A model generated the notes under the pieces. That model searched no databases. It was not told the origin of the DNA and saw only the letters and a program-made list of their open reading frames with translations. DNA of 64,000 nt from Fodinibius salinus (lineage in GTDB: Bacteria > Bacteroidota > Rhodothermia > Balneolales > Balneolaceae): assembly GCF_008124865.1 (NCBI RefSeq), contig NZ_VNHY01000001.1, positions 558,001 through 622,000 on the forward strand, given 5' to 3'. Numbering within the stretch: the first letter of the stretch is position 1; the number at the start of each line of letters is the position of its first letter. Shown here one piece after another: positions 44,449-53,954 of the stretch. Made by a program: the position numbers and the translations under genes.

Positions 44449-45333
44449 CTATTCTGAAATAGAAGTCTTTTTAATAAATCGGCGGGCTGCCCACTGACTT
44501 CCCCAGAAGCCCATAATTATTGCCAGCAATACCATAGCTCCGCACAAATAATACCACCGTCCATAGGGCCATTCCAAAACTCCAAACTGTGGAATATATA
44601 CCGGTAACAGATACTGGAATGTAACGTATGTCACTCCTACAGCGGCAATACCTGCAATAAATCCCTGTATCACTCCCTCAACAACAAACGGGCGACGAAT
44701 AAATGAATTAGTCGCCCCAACTAATTTCATGGCTTTGATAAGCCCTCGCTTGGCATAAATGGTTAGTCGTATGGTATTGAAAACGAGTACCAAAGCAGTA
44801 AGTAAAATTAACAGTGCCAATCCACCGCCTACCAAAGCAACGGTACGAAACCTGTTTTCCAACAGCTGTAAGAGCTGCTGGTTGAATCGTACATCATCTA
44901 CCCCACGGTAATCCTTGATCTCCGAAACCAATGAATCAACCGTTGTAATTTTTGTATCAGGATTTATATCTAACCGGAAAGAGGCAGGCAGAAATTTTAG
45001 ATCAGCCAGTGAGCTCCCCCCCGACCCAAACTCCTTCTCAAAAATGGCAGCCGCACTGTCTTTGGATATATAGTTTACTTGCTCAATAAGATTATTATCA
45101 ACCAGTTTACTTTCGAGCTGGTCTTTTGTTCGCTGATCCAGATCAAGTAAAAATACTTCTACATCAATACTTTTTTTTAAGGTCTGCCCCACTTCGTAGG
45201 CGTTGTATGAGATCCGTGCTAAAACCCCCAGTAAAAGAATAGCGATAAAGAGCGAAAAGATGGAGGTAAATGAAGCCAGTTTAGCTCGTTGAAAACTATA
45301 AAACCCTTCTTTAAAGACATATTTTAAGCTCAT
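44449..45333 (-). CDS. ftsX: Cell division permease-like protein FtsX
   Basis: A 294-residue FtsX-type membrane protein. Topology: one N-terminal helix (LASFTSIFSLFIAILLLGVLA), a periplasmic domain of about 110 residues (FLLDLDQRTKDQLESKLVDNNLIE), then three helices including VALVGGGLALLILLTALVLVFNTIRLTIYAKR and the cytoplasmic coupling region GLIKAMKLVGATNSFIRRPFVVEGVIQGF. With FtsE it would activate peptidoglycan hydrolases at division. No ftsE lies nearby, so the ATPase is encoded elsewhere. It follows the barrel gene by 13 bp. Confidence 0.9.
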   Translation of the reverse strand: MSLKYVFKEGFYSFQRAKLASFTSIFSLFIAILLLGVLARISYNAYEVGQTLKKSIDVEVFLLDLDQRTKDQLESKLVDNNLIEQVNYISKDSAAAIFEKEFGSGGSSLADLKFLPASFRLDINPDTKITTVDSLVSEIKDYRGVDDVRFNQQLLQLLENRFRTVALVGGGLALLILLTALVLVFNTIRLTIYAKRGLIKAMKLVGATNSFIRRPFVVEGVIQGFIAGIAAVGVTYVTFQYLLPVYIPQFGVLEWPYGRWYYLCGAMVLLAIIMGFWGSQWAARRFIKKTSISE

Positions 45334-45346
45334 GGTTCACCAATCA

Positions 45347-47329
45347 TTAATTTCTAAAAAGAGCGCGGACGCCAAAAATAAACCTCCGGCTAGACATCGG
45401 ATATTGTGCAGTTTCAAAGTAGCCGAGTTGACTAACATCATCAAATACATTTTCCCAGCTTAATTCAAAAATGATAGAACGAACGCGGGCCGAAATATCA
45501 ATATCAACATTCGTAAAAAACGGCAGCCGCTGATCGTTACTTACCGGTTGCCAGATGTTAAGCTGGGGCTGGTAATGGTCGGCCTGGTAACGAAAAGGAG
45601 AAATCATTCCAGAAGCGCCCACTTTAACATATGTTGCCCGATCAAACATATATCCTTTCCAATAAGCACTCCCCTTCAGCCAAACTCGTTTGGCTGGATC
45701 CATAGCAATAGAAGTCTTCGAATTGAGCAAGCTATTGGTAAATCGATGGAGGTTTACCGATCCGTCAAATTCAAAATGCGTAGGGTCCCACTCGAAAAAC
45801 ACTGCAGCCGATTGGGACGCATAATTCGAAATATTTACAAATGAGCTATCAACAATAGCAAGGCCATCAATAATATCTTTATGTTGAGCTCTCAAGCCCA
45901 CTTTTGCACTCGGTCCTAATGAAAGCGAAGCCATGGCATGACCCTCCTGTATTTTTTCTTCTTTTAAGGATGGGTTCCCCTGATACGAGGCCGAATTCCA
46001 ATACAGCTGCTGTATAGTCGGCATCACCGTTCCACTGGATACGCCAGGAGTAATCGTAAGCGGACCAACGGAAATATCGGAACTCATATTAACGCGGTAA
46101 GATTGGAAGCCATCACTCCGGTATTTAAAATTTACTCCCCCCTTAAAATCAATAATTGGTGTGAAGTCGAGCGTAACTCTCCCCTCAGTATCCAACAGTG
46201 ACCAATCATCAGCCGGCAGACTTCCATTGACTTTCGTCTGATTAAAAAATTGCTGGTAATTAGCCGATGCTTGTAATGATAATCCACCGATCCGCCACCA
46301 TTTTTTGCCCATAATACCTGCCGATTTTACGGCATAGCTCGTTGAATCAGTAGAGCTGTTAAGCGAGCGAGCGTTCTTCTTATAGTAGATACCGGCATGT
46401 AGATTGTCGGTCACTTCGGTAGAGTCGGCACTACGCTGATAATACGTTAGTGCAAGTGTATTTGCTTGTTCTTGCGACTTTGCTGATGGTTCGTTTGCAA
46501 CAGCAGTAAAGCGGTCAAAGGGAAAAAGCCGTAGATCCTGGGTGCTATATCCAAAAGGACGACCGACATCAAAATTATTATTGACAAAATTGAGTTTGAG
46601 ATACTGGTTTTCACTTAAATGGTGGCTCACTTTCGCAAAAATTTGTCGGCCCGTTACCTCAGAGTTGGGATATTCACCTCCTGTTCGCCGATCCCAGTAG
46701 CTAAGCTGCACATTGGTACGTCGAGAAAGGTTATGGCTGACTTCAAACTTTAAATTACGGTGCGAAAACTTGCTTTCACTATAAATAAGTCTTGATAGCG
46801 GTTTACTAAGATAATACTGTTTTAAGTAATAGGTAGAACGATATTGCGTTCCTAAATCCTGGTTATAAAAAGCCCCAATTTTATGTTCTGGAATCCGCTC
46901 CCAGTTCACTGCACCAGAAACGGGATCGTTCATTGGAATACCCTCCCAGTACAACTGCTGATGACGCGGTTCATGGGCAAAACGTTGTACGGCATTACTC
47001 CTGAGGCTTGTCCCCATTCGGTAAGGTATAACACCCGGATCGCGACTAAGTTTGTAGGTCCAGTCAGGCCAACTTTGCCAGCGAAGCGTGCTGTCAGTCT
47101 CTGCAAGATAGCTTGCCAGCGGAGCATGAAATTCCCACGGCCTCACTTTAAATGATTCTTTGGTTGTGTCGTTACCGGTACTTAAATCCCCATCAGAAAA
47201 ACCTACAGGCTGTAGTACAGTACTATCAATATTGGTGGAATCAAGGTCGGTGGAATTAACTTGTGCTACTGTAGAAGAACTCAGACCTACACAAAAAATA
47301 AGAATGAATATGATTCGCTGTATCTTCAA
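45347..47329 (-). CDS. TonB-receptor-like outer-membrane beta-barrel protein
   Basis: A 660-residue exported barrel with signal peptide (IIFILIFCVGLSSSTVAQ). The first about 150 residues resemble a reduced plug (QLYWEGIPMNDPVSGAVNWERIP), and the rest is a row of amphipathic strands with TonB-receptor-like features such as VMPTIQQLYWNSASYQGNPSLKEEKIQEGHAM and the closing WENVFDDVSQLGYFETAQYPMSSRRFIFGVRALF. A TonB box is not evident. It is shorter than most SusC/RagA proteins. It overlaps cinA by 4 bp and precedes ftsX, so the gene trio may be transcribed together. The substrate is unknown. Confidence 0.8.
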   Translation of the reverse strand: MKIQRIIFILIFCVGLSSSTVAQVNSTDLDSTNIDSTVLQPVGFSDGDLSTGNDTTKESFKVRPWEFHAPLASYLAETDSTLRWQSWPDWTYKLSRDPGVIPYRMGTSLRSNAVQRFAHEPRHQQLYWEGIPMNDPVSGAVNWERIPEHKIGAFYNQDLGTQYRSTYYLKQYYLSKPLSRLIYSESKFSHRNLKFEVSHNLSRRTNVQLSYWDRRTGGEYPNSEVTGRQIFAKVSHHLSENQYLKLNFVNNNFDVGRPFGYSTQDLRLFPFDRFTAVANEPSAKSQEQANTLALTYYQRSADSTEVTDNLHAGIYYKKNARSLNSSTDSTSYAVKSAGIMGKKWWRIGGLSLQASANYQQFFNQTKVNGSLPADDWSLLDTEGRVTLDFTPIIDFKGGVNFKYRSDGFQSYRVNMSSDISVGPLTITPGVSSGTVMPTIQQLYWNSASYQGNPSLKEEKIQEGHAMASLSLGPSAKVGLRAQHKDIIDGLAIVDSSFVNISNYASQSAAVFFEWDPTHFEFDGSVNLHRFTNSLLNSKTSIAMDPAKRVWLKGSAYWKGYMFDRATYVKVGASGMISPFRYQADHYQPQLNIWQPVSNDQRLPFFTNVDIDISARVRSIIFELSWENVFDDVSQLGYFETAQYPMSSRRFIFGVRALFRN

Positions 47330-48612
47330 GCCGAATGTTTTTTGAGTCCGTAGGGCATTTCTGAAATATCAAGTATGCTGCGTCGTATAGTCTCTAGTGC
47401 GACAGCTGCACTGCGTTCTTTATTAATCAGTCGTTTATTTGTAAATAACGCTTGCAGCGCAAAATGTTGGTTTTGGGCCCAAAAACCAATCCATATTGTC
47501 CCCACTGGTTTTTCTTTTGAACCTCCACCGGGACCTGCAATGCCGGTTGTTGAAATACCAATATCAGCATTTAGCTCTTGAGCTGCTCCTTTTGCCATTT
47601 TCAGTGCTACTTCTTTGCTAACGGCTCCGTTTGTTTCAATTACTTCTTTACTGACTCCCAGCTCTTTTATTTTTACTGCGTTTGCATAAGCAGTAACACT
47701 TCCTACGAAATAATCACTACTTCCCGGAATGTCGGTAACGGCATTCGCAATATAACCTCCGGTACAGCTCTCTGCCGCAGCCATTGTCAACTTTTGGTTC
47801 TGCAACACCTTCCCCACTTCGGCAGAGAGGCTACAATCTTTACCTTCGCCAATAATAAAGGTACCGGCTTTATCCCTAATATGATCTAACACAGGATTTA
47901 ACCGCTCATTAATTTTATCCTGGGAGCGTCCATACCCACTAACACGGATACGTGCACCTTGTGGACTCGGCAAATATGCCACTTCTACATTATCATTTAA
48001 AAGGGATGATAAATCGCCAATGACTTCGTCACTGAGTGTACTTTCTCCAATACCGGCAGTGGTCAAGTAATGTGAAAACCGATACCTGCGATCGCCGGAT
48101 ATGGAATTAATTTTAGGTAGTAACTTATTGTTGGTCAGATGCTTCATTTCGAAAGGGACGCCAGGCAAGACACCTAAGGCCGCCTGCTCTCCGTTGTACC
48201 ACAATCCCGGTGCCGTACCCTGAGTATTAAACAATACCTCACAACACTCAGGTACTTCTGCCTGATGGTAATTCGATTTACTGAAAGGAATGCCTCGTTT
48301 TTCAAAAATATTTTTTATAAATGACAAAATATCTTGATCCACAACCAGTTCACATCCCAAAAGTTCAGCAATAGCTTTTTTAGTGATATCATCGTGGGTG
48401 GGGCCAAGTCCGCCGGTTGTGATCACTAAATCTGCTTGCTGAAGTGCTGTCTGCAATACTGACTTCATAGTATTCAGTTCATCACGAATGGTGTGTACCT
48501 GTGTCACATCCACGCCGGACTCCGTCAACCGTTGCCCCAGCCAACTGGCGTTGGTATTAACGGTATCCCCGATAAGCAGTTCGTTTCCGATACTTATAAT
48601 GTGACATTCCAT
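47326..48612 (-). CDS. cinA: CinA family protein (nicotinamide-nucleotide amidase)
   Basis: A 428-residue fused CinA. The N-terminal MoCF-like domain has IISIGNELLIGDTVNTNASWL and ITTGGLGPTHDDITKKAIA; the C-terminal PncC amidase domain has AAAESCTGGYIANAVTDIPGSSDYFVGSVTAYAN and DIGISTTGIAGPGGGSKEKPVGTIWIG. The enzyme deamidates nicotinamide mononucleotide and may remove ADP-ribose pyrophosphate derivatives, and is often linked to competence. Both domains are intact. Encoded upstream of the barrel gene, overlapping by 4 bp. Confidence 0.95.
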   Translation of the reverse strand: MECHIISIGNELLIGDTVNTNASWLGQRLTESGVDVTQVHTIRDELNTMKSVLQTALQQADLVITTGGLGPTHDDITKKAIAELLGCELVVDQDILSFIKNIFEKRGIPFSKSNYHQAEVPECCEVLFNTQGTAPGLWYNGEQAALGVLPGVPFEMKHLTNNKLLPKINSISGDRRYRFSHYLTTAGIGESTLSDEVIGDLSSLLNDNVEVAYLPSPQGARIRVSGYGRSQDKINERLNPVLDHIRDKAGTFIIGEGKDCSLSAEVGKVLQNQKLTMAAAESCTGGYIANAVTDIPGSSDYFVGSVTAYANAVKIKELGVSKEVIETNGAVSKEVALKMAKGAAQELNADIGISTTGIAGPGGGSKEKPVGTIWIGFWAQNQHFALQALFTNKRLINKERSAAVALETIRRSILDISEMPYGLKKHSA

Positions 48613-48726
48613 TTTACGAAGCAGTGATTGTAGCTAAAAATTGAAGACAAAAATAATCAATCTTTCCCAGCTTTTCGAAGCACTTTATTTTACGGCAAAA
48701 AAGATTTAATTCTATGTTACAATTAC

Positions 48727-48734
48727 TATCTTTG
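48727..48734 (+). promoter_or_regulatory. TANNTTTG-type promoter element before pgsA
   Basis: TATCTTTG fits the Bacteroidota -7 consensus. It ends 5 bp before the GTG start of pgsA, so the transcript would be leaderless or nearly so. No good TTG at -33 is seen, which keeps the call weak. Confidence 0.3.
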
Positions 48735-48738
48735 ACAC

Positions 48739-49335
48739 GTGCGACAATTACCCAACATATTAAGTTCCATTCGCATTGTTTTAGCTCCCATTTTTCTGAT
48801 GCTCTATGTGCAAGATGAGGTGGTGTGGCGTGCCCTAAGTGTGGGCATCTTTGCCGTTGCTGTGGTAACTGATTTTTTTGACGGATATATTGCCCGTCTT
48901 TATCAAGCACAGACTGAATATGGTGTATTCCTCGATCCTCTGGCCGACAAGTTCCTCACTTTTGCAGGTTTTATCTGTTTACCCTTTATTGATGCAAGCC
49001 AATTTCCATGGTGGGCCGTAGGCGTCATCGTCTTGCGGGATGTGATTGTAACCGGCATGCGTATTTTAGCAGACTATCGAAATATCACTATGGATACGCG
49101 TCTTACTGCCAAAGCTAAAACGATGGGACAGATGTTTTTTCTGTATTTAGCTTTGCTCGTTGGAGTGTTTATTGAAACAGATGTTTGGCTGAGTTCATAT
49201 TGTATCTGGCTTATGCAAACCGGTATCATGGAGTGGCTGATGATGCTGATTGTCGTACTTACCGTGTACTCAGGATTTGAATATATTTATATTAACAAAA
49301 ACCTTTTTTCTTATCACAAAGATGCCAAAACTTAA
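48739..49335 (+). CDS. pgsA: CDP-diacylglycerol-glycerol-3-phosphate phosphatidyltransferase
   Basis: A 198-residue inner-membrane enzyme that makes phosphatidylglycerophosphate. The CDP-alcohol transferase motif runs DFFDGYIARLY...GVFLDPLADK at about residues 45-70, with all four Asp residues. Several helices follow. The start is GTG, preceded closely by a TATCTTTG promoter-like element. It overlaps the pgpA start by 14 bp, so the two consecutive steps of phosphatidylglycerol synthesis are coupled. Confidence 0.93.
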   Translation: MRQLPNILSSIRIVLAPIFLMLYVQDEVVWRALSVGIFAVAVVTDFFDGYIARLYQAQTEYGVFLDPLADKFLTFAGFICLPFIDASQFPWWAVGVIVLRDVIVTGMRILADYRNITMDTRLTAKAKTMGQMFFLYLALLVGVFIETDVWLSSYCIWLMQTGIMEWLMMLIVVLTVYSGFEYIYINKNLFSYHKDAKT

Positions 49336-49795
49336 ACCTATACTGGGCAGTTTTTTTTACGCAGGATTTCTTCCCAATGCACCGGGAACATGGGGTAGCC
49401 TTTTTGCTCTTGTTCCAATTTACTTTATCGGCACATACACCCCTTGGTACGGAATGGTTTTGTTTACCATCCTTTGTTCTTTTTTAACTGTTTGGGTATC
49501 GGAAGAATGCGAACGAACTTGGGGCGGCGACCCCTCTCCACTGGTGATGGATGAATTTGCCGGACAAGGCATGGGTTTTATTGCCATCTCGTTTACAGGT
49601 ACCTTGAGCTATGATCTGGCACTACTGTTTACCGGATTTATCTTCTTTCGCTTTTTTGATATTCAAAAACCACTCGGCGTTGATAAGCTACAGCAATTTC
49701 CGGGTGGCTGGGGTATCTTGGTTGATGATCTGTTAGCAGGTTTTTATGCCTTTTTGTGTCTCAAAGGAATTATTTTAACGCTTCAAGTAATTTAA
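49322..49795 (+). CDS. pgpA: Phosphatidylglycerophosphatase A
   Basis: A 157-residue membrane phosphatase that removes the phosphate from phosphatidylglycerophosphate. Typical motifs are FYAGFLPNAPGTWGSLFALVP at the N-terminus, DPSPLVMDEFAGQGMGFI with the acidic catalytic residues, and FFRFFDIQKPLGVDKLQQFPGGWGILVDDLLAGFYA. The start at ATG 49322 restores the family N-terminus and overlaps pgsA by 14 bp in another frame. It directly continues the reaction of PgsA. Confidence 0.93.
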   Translation: MPKLKPILGSFFYAGFLPNAPGTWGSLFALVPIYFIGTYTPWYGMVLFTILCSFLTVWVSEECERTWGGDPSPLVMDEFAGQGMGFIAISFTGTLSYDLALLFTGFIFFRFFDIQKPLGVDKLQQFPGGWGILVDDLLAGFYAFLCLKGIILTLQVI

Positions 49796-49847
49796 TTGAT
49801 ATACGTAAATACAGTTAGTAACTATCTGGAAGTAAGATTTTTTATTT

Positions 49848-50489
49848 ATGATTATTGATGAACAGTTTGCCCGAGAACTAGCACTTGATCTCCTTAATAT
49901 TAACGCTGTTGTTTTGCGTCCTAACGATCCGTTTACGTGGTCTTCGGGCTGGAACTCTCCTATTTATTGTGATAACCGCCTGACAATGCGGTATCCTAAA
50001 ATACGCAAGAAAATTTCCCAAAAATTTGTGTCCTTCATTGAAGATAAATTTGCTGATATTGACGTAATTACCGGTACTGCAACAGCTGGCATTCCACATG
50101 CTGCATGGGTGGCTGAAAATATGGACAAGCCCATGGCATACGTCCGTGCCAAGGCCAAAGCCTATGGAATGGGAAATCAAATTGAAGGTGGTATCCAAAA
50201 AGGGGAAACAACCGTTGTGCTGGAAGATCTTATTTCTACCGGTGGTTCTGCCATCTCAGTTTTTGAGGCGCTAGAGTTTATTGGAACAGAAATTGAAGCT
50301 GTAATAAGCATATTTACCTACGGTTTTGATAAGTCAACGAATCGTTTTGATAATGCTGGTGTACCTCTTTATACCCTTACCGACTATGCTACACTTATTG
50401 ATGTAGCAAGCAAAAATGATTTCGTAGATGAAAGCCACCTCAAGACATTGGCCGAATGGCGCAAGAAACCTGAAGTATGGCCTAAGTAA
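49848..50489 (+). CDS. pyrE: Orotate phosphoribosyltransferase
   Basis: A 213-residue enzyme joining orotate and PRPP to form OMP in pyrimidine synthesis. The PRPP loop is TTVVLEDLISTGGSAISVFEAL, with FTWSSGWNSPIYCDNR, the VITGTATAGIPHAAWVAE segment and YVRAKAKAYGMGNQIEG typical of PyrE. Length is normal. It stands in a + strand run after pgpA (52 bp gap) and before miaB. Confidence 0.95.
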   Translation: MIIDEQFARELALDLLNINAVVLRPNDPFTWSSGWNSPIYCDNRLTMRYPKIRKKISQKFVSFIEDKFADIDVITGTATAGIPHAAWVAENMDKPMAYVRAKAKAYGMGNQIEGGIQKGETTVVLEDLISTGGSAISVFEALEFIGTEIEAVISIFTYGFDKSTNRFDNAGVPLYTLTDYATLIDVASKNDFVDESHLKTLAEWRKKPEVWPK

Positions 50490-50566
50490 TTTTGCTATCT
50501 TTCATAAATAGCTAATCTCTTCTTATATTTACAGACGCAATTAATCAGCAATAAATCCTATCCACA

Positions 50567-51931
50567 TTGGATCAACGCAACTTTTATATAGAAACATACG
50601 GCTGTCAGATGAACGTATCTGACACAGAGATCGTCAATTCCATTTTGATGGAAGAAGGCATGGAGCCGGTTAATGAACCCGAAGACGCTGAAGTTATTTT
50701 TGTTAACACCTGCTCTATTCGCGAAAATGCCGAAGAACGTGTTTGGAATCGCTTGAAAGAGTTTAAGGCACTTAAACGAAAAAGAGATGGCGACATGACC
50801 GTAGGCGTGCTGGGATGTATGGCCGAGCGGATTCGCGACCAAATTATGGAAAAGGAAGAACTTGTAGATTTGGTTGTTGGTCCTGATGCCTATCGCGATC
50901 TGCCGAAACTGTTAGCTGATGTGGGTGACGGACAAAAAGCGGTAAATACCCTACTTTCTCTCGAAGAAACATATGCCGACATTAAACCCGTGCGGCGCAA
51001 TGATAATGGAGTTAGTGCTTTTGTAACCATTATGCGCGGTTGTGACAACATGTGTGCCTTTTGCGTGGTGCCCTTTACCCGCGGCCGTGAACGCAGCCGC
51101 GATGCGGAAAGCATCATTGATGAATTACAGCAACTCAGTGATCAGGGATACAAAGAAGTGACCCTGCTGGGACAAAATGTAAATTCCTATGACGACGGGG
51201 ATAACTCTTTCGCTGACTTAATGTATAAAGCCAGCCAGGTCAATCCGGAAATGCGCATCCGGTTTTCTTCTCCCCATCCCAAGGATTTTCCGGAAGAATT
51301 GTTGGAAATTATCAGCGAGCAGCCAAATCTTTGTAACTATATTCACATCCCCGCCCAATCCGGAAATAATGACGTGCTCGAACGCATGCGACGTCCCTAT
51401 ACCCGAGAACAGTATCTCGATCTAGTTGAAAAGATGCGTGATATTATTCCGGGCGTCACCTTATCAACGGATATTATTGCCGGCTTTTGTGACGAAACTG
51501 AAGAGGAACATGAAGATACACTCTCACTGATGGCGAAGGTACGGTACGATCTGGCTTATATGTTTGCCTACTCCGAGCGTGGTCGAACACTCGCGCAGCG
51601 CAAACACGAGGACAATGTACCCGAAGATGTAAAAAAGCGTCGCCTCTCAGAAATTATTGAACAACAAATGGATATACAGGAAGAACTTAACCAAAAAGAA
51701 ATTGGACGCCGGCATCTGGTCTTAGTCGAAGGAACCAGCAAACGATCTGATGAACAACTTTGTGGCCGTACCGATACCAATAAAATGGTTGTTTTTGATC
51801 GACAAGATCATATTGAAAAAGGAGATTATGTGGAAGTCACTATTACGGATTGTACTTCTGCTACACTGATGGGTGACGTCATCAAAAAAAGCAGTATTCA
51901 AGAGTTTGAGCAAGAAGCTATTGCTGTTTAG
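50567..51931 (+). CDS. miaB: tRNA-2-methylthio-N6-dimethylallyladenosine synthase MiaB
   Basis: A 454-residue radical SAM methylthiotransferase that modifies A37 of tRNAs. The N-terminal domain binds a cluster through [22 protein letters not shown] and GVLGCMAER; the radical SAM motif is [21 protein letters not shown], and the C-terminal TRAM domain is at [18 protein letters not shown]. The start appears to be TTG at 50567, since no ATG in frame lies nearby. A terminator on the opposite strand lies downstream. Confidence 0.95.
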   Translation: MDQRNFYIETYGCQMNVSDTEIVNSILMEEGMEPVNEPEDAEVIFVNTCSIRENAEERVWNRLKEFKALKRKRDGDMTVGVLGCMAERIRDQIMEKEELVDLVVGPDAYRDLPKLLADVGDGQKAVNTLLSLEETYADIKPVRRNDNGVSAFVTIMRGCDNMCAFCVVPFTRGRERSRDAESIIDELQQLSDQGYKEVTLLGQNVNSYDDGDNSFADLMYKASQVNPEMRIRFSSPHPKDFPEELLEIISEQPNLCNYIHIPAQSGNNDVLERMRRPYTREQYLDLVEKMRDIIPGVTLSTDIIAGFCDETEEEHEDTLSLMAKVRYDLAYMFAYSERGRTLAQRKHEDNVPEDVKKRRLSEIIEQQMDIQEELNQKEIGRRHLVLVEGTSKRSDEQLCGRTDTNKMVVFDRQDHIEKGDYVEVTITDCTSATLMGDVIKKSSIQEFEQEAIAV

Positions 51932-51972
51932 GCCAATCTATTCTTCTTTTGAATTCTTACTATAAATAAAAA

Positions 51973-52003
51973 GGCCCGTACCAAAATCAATTGGATACGG
52001 GCC
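51973..52003 (-). terminator. Rho-independent terminator of the DUF4382 gene
   Basis: GGCCCGTA (51973-51980) pairs with TACGGGCC (51996-52003), with a further CCAA/TTGG inside. On the minus strand a T-rich tail (TTTTTATTTAT) follows. It lies 23 bp after the DUF4382 stop; from the + side it also sits after miaB, but without a T tract. Confidence 0.8.
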
Positions 52004-52025
52004 GAGGGGACAGGAACAACCTTAA

Positions 52026-52856
52026 TTATTGAAGATCTATTGGGTCAATATCATTTGTCTTTCCCGCGGTTACACTAACACTATTTACGGTCTTCGATTG
52101 GAAATTATTATTTCTTGGTTCAACAGAAACATCATAGCTCCCCTCTTCTAAACCAATAAGCTTGAAATCTCCGCTGGAAGTATCTGCTAAGGTGGTAGAT
52201 AAAGTATCATTCCCCGCAAGTGCATAAACTACAGGTTCTGCATCAGCAGGATTCACGGTACCTGCTATATTTCCGGTAATCGCTTTTTCTTTTGCCTCGA
52301 TGACTGGTTGTAAAAGATATTTAGCAGTATTTACCGCCTGACCTGCTTCTACAACAGAACGGCTGGCATCAAAGTCTAAGAGTAACACATACTCAATGTC
52401 GGGTTTAATTTCTGCATTAACATTAAGCTTTACTCCAGTTTGAGGACCACCTGGAACCTTCATTTCGTACGGTTTTCCGTCCACTACAACACTGTGACCG
52501 CTATCACCAAGAATAAGTCGAATTTGACTGTATGTGCCTGCCTCTAATTCAGTAGTACCAATTACCTCTGTGGCACCATTTACAAGCTCCAAAAGGTCAT
52601 ATGTTTTTTGTGGCTTATTTAATGTAATCCAGCCCGATCCATTTTGTGACTGTACCTCAACACTTTCAATATTGACATTGACAGCATCAGCAGAATCAAT
52701 GGGTGCATCTGTCATTTCAACAGTCATAGTTCCAGCTCCCCCATTAGACCCAGTACCACATCCCGCTAATAGGAATGAAAATAATAGAAAAAGTACAAAT
52801 GATATGTCGGATATCGATATATTCTGTAATTCTTTTTTTAACATAATGGCGTTCAT
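52026..52856 (-). CDS. DUF4382 lipoprotein with carboxypeptidase-regulatory-like domain
   Basis: A 276-residue lipoprotein. The signal ends in a lipobox (FSFLLAGC), then a Gly-rich linker and a DUF4382 domain: MTVEMTDAPIDSADAVNVNIESVEVQ, LLELVNGATEVIGTTELEAGTYSQIRLIL, and YVLLLDFDASRSVVEAGQ. The last 75 residues form an Ig-like carboxypeptidase regulatory-like domain (GNIAGTVNPADAEPVVYAL to TAGKTNDI). The function is unknown; such proteins sit on the cell surface. The start could be the second Met (52844). It ends with a terminator and may belong to the sigma-factor locus upstream, though 170 bp and another terminator separate them. Confidence 0.8.
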   Translation of the reverse strand: MNAIMLKKELQNISISDISFVLFLLFSFLLAGCGTGSNGGAGTMTVEMTDAPIDSADAVNVNIESVEVQSQNGSGWITLNKPQKTYDLLELVNGATEVIGTTELEAGTYSQIRLILGDSGHSVVVDGKPYEMKVPGGPQTGVKLNVNAEIKPDIEYVLLLDFDASRSVVEAGQAVNTAKYLLQPVIEAKEKAITGNIAGTVNPADAEPVVYALAGNDTLSTTLADTSSGDFKLIGLEEGSYDVSVEPRNNNFQSKTVNSVSVTAGKTNDIDPIDLQ

Positions 52857-52970
52857 TGAGATTAAAAATGTTTACTCGGAGAATATTTTCCCATTTCTGT
52901 CCATGGGACGAGTGAGTTGAAGGATCGTTACATTTTAATCTCTCTTTCTATAATTCCCGCAATTAAAAAA

Positions 52971-52992
52971 GGACTGCCAATTTTGACAGTCC
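52971..52992 (-). terminator. Terminator of the 311-residue exported protein gene
   Basis: GGACTG (52971-52976) pairs with CAGTCC (52987-52992) with two more pairs inside after one mismatch; on the minus strand six T residues follow. It ends the ECF sigma cluster. Confidence 0.7.
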
Positions 52993-53026
52993 ACTTAAGC
53001 GGTTTTCAAAATATCGTATAAATATT

Positions 53027-53938
53027 TTATCCGGTGCCATTTCCATTACCGCCACTATTATTTTTGCCCTTATTTTCCGGCTTATTTTCAAGCCCTTTGG
53101 GTACATTACCCGGAGGGCCACCGCCTATATTTCCATTGAATAGGTTTTCTAGAATCTTCTTGGCTGGGATTCCGCCTTTCATTTGTTGAGATACCCGATT
53201 TACAACAGATGCCGCTGGCAACTGACTGCGCTGTTGTCCCATTTGTAATGCTGAAGGAAGTTTTTGCAACTCATCAGCATTAAATCCTCGTTTTAATGCA
53301 TTTGCAATAAAAGTTCTAGAGGCTTTGGGGGCAGATTTTGTGGTTGGTAAATCTGAAAAAATACCCATTGCAACTACGATATTAGTGGAATTAGTTTTAT
53401 CAAGTATTGACTTTGACTCTATCTGAGACAACATTGCATTAACCGTTTCCGTAGATATACCCTGAGCAAATGAACTGGAAACAGATCGAACCATTTCTGT
53501 TCTGAATTGATCTTGTGACATTCCACTGCCCGACTTGTTAACAATTTGCTGTACGTGCTTCTGTTTGATCCAGGGATCTACAACCTGAGCTGATTTTGTC
53601 ATATTTTCTTGCATCTGGCTAATTGCAGGCACAATACGTCCGCCGGGTATCCCTTTAGACAGACCTTCAAGAGCCTTTTCTAAAGCCATTTCTGCTGGTA
53701 ATTTTTTTTCAGACATTGCTAAAGCCGTTTCTAAAATCTGCCCGATATACTGGTCACTAACCCCGCGTGATTGCGCACGTTTTTGAAGTGTAGCTATTTT
53801 TGCTTGGTTAATACCTGCCTTTTTCGCTTCTTCAACAAGTACAGACACATCCTTTTCCTGAGCATTTATTTCACTTGCTGCAAGTAATAACAGGAAACAA
53901 CTGACAAGTGAGATCAAAATTTGTTTAGACAATTTCAT
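53027..53938 (-). CDS. Exported Gln/Ser-rich helical protein, unknown
   Basis: About 303 residues: Sec signal peptide (ILISLVSCFLLLLAASEINAQ), then a helical mature part with repeated motifs of about 40-45 residues (VSDQYIGQILETALAMSEKKLPAEMALEKALEGLSKGIPGGRI and KRGFNADELQKLPSALQMGQ with GIPAKKILENLF). The C-terminus is a low-complexity Gly/Asn/Lys tail. ATG at 53938 is chosen because GAGG lies 8 bases before it. It lies 16 bp after the end of the barrel gene, in the ECF sigma locus, so it is probably a regulon member or partner. No family is recognised. Confidence 0.75.
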   Translation of the reverse strand: MKLSKQILISLVSCFLLLLAASEINAQEKDVSVLVEEAKKAGINQAKIATLQKRAQSRGVSDQYIGQILETALAMSEKKLPAEMALEKALEGLSKGIPGGRIVPAISQMQENMTKSAQVVDPWIKQKHVQQIVNKSGSGMSQDQFRTEMVRSVSSSFAQGISTETVNAMLSQIESKSILDKTNSTNIVVAMGIFSDLPTTKSAPKASRTFIANALKRGFNADELQKLPSALQMGQQRSQLPAASVVNRVSQQMKGGIPAKKILENLFNGNIGGGPPGNVPKGLENKPENKGKNNSGGNGNGTG

Positions 53939-53954
53939 AATCATTTCCTCAAAT

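Noticed and set aside
48614-48910. Minus-strand open frame of 98 codons across the pgsA start
   Set aside because: Low-complexity basic sequence with no family features; it overlaps the conserved pgsA start and is a shadow.
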